Positions 61,656-64,000 of a DNA stretch of 64,000 nucleotides are shown here, piece by piece (within the stretch, counting starts at the first letter, position 1; each line of letters opens with the position of its first letter). The position numbers were made by a program, and so were the translations under genes. The stretch is from Mesorhizobium sp. AR02. GTDB lineage: Bacteria; Pseudomonadota; Alphaproteobacteria; Rhizobiales; Rhizobiaceae. Location: NCBI RefSeq assembly GCF_024746835.1, contig NZ_CP080530.1, positions 310,001 to 374,000 of the forward strand, in the 5' to 3' direction. The notes beneath the pieces were generated by a model. It was not told the origin of the DNA, searched no databases, and saw nothing but the letters and a program-made list of their open reading frames with translations.

Positions 61656-63239
61656 GTGTCGGAACAAGCTCCCTCCATCGCTGATTTCCTCGCCCGGATC
61701 GCCACTCTGGAGGCGGCGGTTTGTGCCCGTGACATCGCCATTGCCGAACGGGATGAGCAGCTGCGAAGAGAGCGCGCCGAGGCCGCGCTTCGCATCCAGC
61801 GCCTGCAGCTGCAGATCGATCGCTTCAACCGCAAGGCCTTCGGCCGCTCCTCCGAGAAGCTCGGCCAGATGCAGCTCGAACTCGAAGATCTCGAGACCGA
61901 TTTCGCCGCCAGCGTGCCCGATCTCGAACTGCCTATCGTCGCGGACAGCGACAAGGTGCGGGTGTTGCCGGTGCGTAAGCTCAATCCCAACCTGCCGCGC
62001 AAGCGGGCCGTTCGCGAGCCGTCTTGCGCATGTTGCCCGGGCTGCGGCGGCGATCTGCGCGCCATGGGCGAAGATGGCGACGAGATGCTCGATCTGGTCG
62101 CCCAGGCCTGGCAGGTGATGGAGACCATTCGACCCAAGTACAGCTGCCGGACCTGCGATAAAATCATCCAGGCGCCGGCGCCAGCCAAGGCCATTGCACG
62201 CGGTAAGCTCAGCTATGCCGCGCTCGCCCATATCATGATGGCGAAGTGGGGTTATCATCTGCCCTTCTACCGTCTGGCCCAGATGATGGCCGCCAAGGGC
62301 GTCGATATCGAGCGTTCCACGCTTGCGCGCAGCGCCGGCTACGCCGCCGCCTTGCTCGATCCGATCTGCAACCGCATCCGCGAGATCGGCCGTACCCGCA
62401 CCAAGATTCATACCGACGACACGCGGCTTCCGATCCTGGCGCCCGGCAACGGCAAGACACACAAGGGCGCGCTCTGGGTTTATGTCGCCGACGACCGCAA
62501 CTCGGGTTCGAAGGAGCCGCCGATCGCCTGGTATCGCGCCACCATGGGCCGCGCCGGCGAGAGCGTGATGAGCGAACTCGCCGGATTTGCCGGCACGCTC
62601 CAGGCCGACGGATTCAGCGGCTATAACCAGCTCTACAAGGGCGGCGCCATTCGAGAAGCAGCCTGCCTGGCCCATCTGCGTCGCAAGATATTCGACGTTC
62701 ACGACAGCCAGCCGACCGCGCTCAGCACGACGGCGATGGCCGGTATCCAGGCGATCTACCGGATCGAGGAAGAGATACGGGGACTCCCGCCCGCCGAGCG
62801 ATTGGCCGCACGACGAAGGCGGACCCGACCACTGGTCCGGGCGCTGCGACGACAGCTCATGCGCCAGGGCAACGGTTTGTCGCGCCATGCCGATATCGCG
62901 AAGGCCTTCGCCTATGGCACCAGACGATGGCGCGCGTTCAATCGCTTCCTCTACGATGGCCAGCTCGAGCCCGACAACCTGATCGCGGAGCGGGCGATTC
63001 GTGGATTTACAGTCGGCAGGCGCAATTGGCTTTTCTCGGGCAGCTTCGCCGCGGCAGAGCGGTCAGCGGTCGTGCTCAGCATCATTGAGACGTGCAAGCT
63101 TTGCGGCGTCGATGCCGAAGCCTACATGGCCGACGTCACCGAGCGCATCCAGAATGATTGGCCAGCCTCGCGCTGGGACGAACTGATGCCGTGGAATTGG
63201 GTGCGCCGCGAAGAGATGCAGCTCTCCTTGGCGGCATGA
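61656..63239 (+). CDS. tnpC: IS66 TnpC DDE transposase
   Basis: 527 residues from a GTG at 61656. A coiled-coil N-terminus (LRIQRLQLQIDRFNRKAFGR) leads to a zinc-finger-like region (CACCPGCGGDLR, YSCRTCDKII) and the catalytic core: TKIHTDDTRLPILAPG (Asp), LQADGFSGYNQLYKGG (Asp) and EPDNLIAERAIRGFTVGR (Glu), followed by the typical end DWPASRWDELMPWNW. It is intact. The stop overlaps the passenger gene start (ATGA). Confidence 0.95.
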   Translation: MSEQAPSIADFLARIATLEAAVCARDIAIAERDEQLRRERAEAALRIQRLQLQIDRFNRKAFGRSSEKLGQMQLELEDLETDFAASVPDLELPIVADSDKVRVLPVRKLNPNLPRKRAVREPSCACCPGCGGDLRAMGEDGDEMLDLVAQAWQVMETIRPKYSCRTCDKIIQAPAPAKAIARGKLSYAALAHIMMAKWGYHLPFYRLAQMMAAKGVDIERSTLARSAGYAAALLDPICNRIREIGRTRTKIHTDDTRLPILAPGNGKTHKGALWVYVADDRNSGSKEPPIAWYRATMGRAGESVMSELAGFAGTLQADGFSGYNQLYKGGAIREAACLAHLRRKIFDVHDSQPTALSTTAMAGIQAIYRIEEEIRGLPPAERLAARRRRTRPLVRALRRQLMRQGNGLSRHADIAKAFAYGTRRWRAFNRFLYDGQLEPDNLIAERAIRGFTVGRRNWLFSGSFAAAERSAVVLSIIETCKLCGVDAEAYMADVTERIQNDWPASRWDELMPWNWVRREEMQLSLAA

Positions 63240-63838
63240 GCGCGCTCGATGACATGGCGCTGTCGGACGAGGCGCTCGAGGCCTGGATGGCCGCCAAGAC
63301 CAACCGCCGCCCGCTGGTGCAGACCATGTCGGCGCTGGATGGCTTCGTAACGGCGGCGGTCATCGGGCCGCGGTTCCCGGACCCGCAAGACTGGATGTGC
63401 CCGCTCATGGGGTTGCCGCGCGACGTCTTGGCCAAAGGGTCTGCAACCGATCACGCCGTGTTTGCCAGCGTCGCCAGGATCCACAACCGGATCAACGAGA
63501 CGCTCTTCGACAGACCACAGGATTATGCGCCCCGATTCGCAACCAAGCCCAGCGGCGGCATCGACCCCCGGCCGTGGTGCCAGGGGTTCTACGCGGCCAT
63601 GAATCTCAACATCAAAAGCTGGAGACGGCTACTCGACCTCGACAACCCCAACCACGGCCTGCTGCTGCCGATCCTGATCTACTGTGTCGACAAAAAGGGG
63701 AAACCCGTCCTCGGCAAGCCCAGGCCGGGGCCCGAGACCGCGCACTTCATCGAGCACGAGGCGTACAAAGACATCGCCCTCGTCATCCCCGCCCTGCGCG
63801 AACTCCATTACGTCACCCGCTATGACGATCCGAAGTGA
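63236..63838 (+). CDS. UPF0149/YecA-type passenger protein of IS66
   Basis: 200 residues from the ATG at 63236 (MSALDDMALSDEALEAWMAA), which overlaps the tnpC stop; the frame is open earlier inside tnpC. The N-terminal half is UPF0149-like (MSALDGFVTAAVIGPRFPDP, QDWMCPLMGLP, then PWCQGFYAAMNL). UPF0149 proteins are found beside tnpC in many rhizobial IS66 elements, and the role in transposition is unknown. It lies wholly inside the IS66 boundaries. Confidence 0.85.
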   Translation: MSALDDMALSDEALEAWMAAKTNRRPLVQTMSALDGFVTAAVIGPRFPDPQDWMCPLMGLPRDVLAKGSATDHAVFASVARIHNRINETLFDRPQDYAPRFATKPSGGIDPRPWCQGFYAAMNLNIKSWRRLLDLDNPNHGLLLPILIYCVDKKGKPVLGKPRPGPETAHFIEHEAYKDIALVIPALRELHYVTRYDDPK

Positions 63839-63916
63839 TCGGCGCCGGCGCGCCGACCAACGAGGATCTAACCATCAAGACCGATTTCAGGAAAGGTGCC
63901 TTGGCGCATCGCTTAC

Positions 63917-64000
63917 TCCGCTGGTCTCAGCGCGTCGTGTCTGGAAGCGCCGTTCGGAAAACTCGGCACGGCCGGGAAATCATGCGAACGCTCTGGTCAC
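63917..64000 (+). pseudogene. IS1595 transposase, 3' part (runs off window)
   Basis: Right after the IS66 element the octamer TCCGCTGG repeats and the IS1595 frame resumes: RWSQRVVSGSAVRKTRHGRE and then IMRTLWS, the usual C-terminus of IS1595 transposases. This proves that the 56.4-57.3 kb piece and this piece were one gene before the IS66 insertion. The end of the gene and the element lie beyond 64000. Confidence 0.88.

Larger units (their letters stand above)
57340..63916. mobile_element. IS66-family element with 8-bp target duplication
   Basis: Both ends read GTAAGCGATGCGCCAAGGCA inward (57340-57359, and the reverse complement ending at 63916), and the match continues four more bases. The flanking octamer TCCGCTGG occurs at 57332-57339 and again at 63917-63924, the expected 8-base IS66 duplication. 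The element carries tnpA, tnpB, tnpC and a UPF0149 passenger gene. tnpB is itself split by a recombinase cassette, so the whole unit is 6577 bases instead of roughly 3.2 kb. Confidence 0.95.

Noticed and set aside
61581..62888. 435-codon minus-strand frame opposite IS66 tnpC
   Set aside because: tnpC has its complete DDE triad and conserved ends; the antisense frame has no recognised domain.
1..64000. CRISPR arrays, tRNA or rRNA genes
   Set aside because: No regularly spaced identical repeats and no cloverleaf or rRNA-like sequence was found on reading; a tRNAscan-SE and CRISPR finder run would settle it.

Overview
The window looks like accessory DNA (a genomic island, integrative element or large plasmid) from an alphaproteobacterium, most likely a rhizobium of the order Hyphomicrobiales (Mesorhizobium- or Sinorhizobium-like). 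This is inferred from the GC-rich codon use, the DUF1403-ScpB pair, the mix of IS66, IS630, IS5, IS1595 and Mu-like elements, and a recombinase cassette with a DUF5372 gene. No rRNA, tRNA, CRISPR array or core housekeeping operon was seen.

Layout. (1) 1-3.2 kb: a cut-off tyrosine recombinase, a VapBC toxin-antitoxin pair, and a DUF1403-ScpB pair. (2) 3.4-28.9 kb: a dense run of predicted defence or DNA-conflict modules. These are a membrane-anchored TerB protein with a BrxD-like ATPase and a BrxHI/Lhr-like helicase; an XRE-ImmA/IrrE-exonuclease I operon divergent from a four-gene ubiquitin-like conjugation operon (Ubl, E2, JAMM peptidase, E1; BIL type); a nucleotidyltransferase-TIM-barrel pair; a SIR2-HerA-KTSC operon; and a 1132-residue TM0106-type nuclease-helicase. 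A 5'-nucleotidase gene in this run was split by an IS630 element whose ends and TA duplication can be read exactly. (3) 28.9-32.4 kb: a transposon graveyard (Mu-like, IS5 and Tn3 remnants).

(4) 32.5-38.7 kb: a small-molecule operon (threonine-kinase-like GHMP kinase, PLP-dependent beta-replacement enzyme, ATP-grasp/argininosuccinate-lyase fusion), then a stand-alone Lrp ligand-binding domain and an acetyltransferase. (5) 39.2-40.7 kb: an intact IS5-family element with a passenger gene, flanked by CTAG. (6) 41.3-48.6 kb: one 2425-residue NRPS-PKS with order TE-A-PCP-KS-AT-KR-ACP. (7) 49.1-55.8 kb, minus strand: a polyamine-type ABC importer with an M19 dipeptidase-like protein and a carnitine/3-hydroxyacyl dehydrogenase. 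(8) 56.4-64.0 kb: three nested insertions. An IS1595 transposase gene is broken by an IS66 element (8-bp duplication, matching inverted repeats), and the tnpB of that IS66 is broken by a 3.4-kb large-serine-recombinase cassette.

The strongest candidates for new biology are the peptidoglycan-binding/TerB/BrxD/BrxHI module, the BIL operon whose E2 lacks a cysteine where one is expected, the nucleotidyltransferase-TIM-barrel pair, and the amino-acid pathway with the unusual NRPS-PKS. All functional statements come from reading motifs and gene order; no database search was run.
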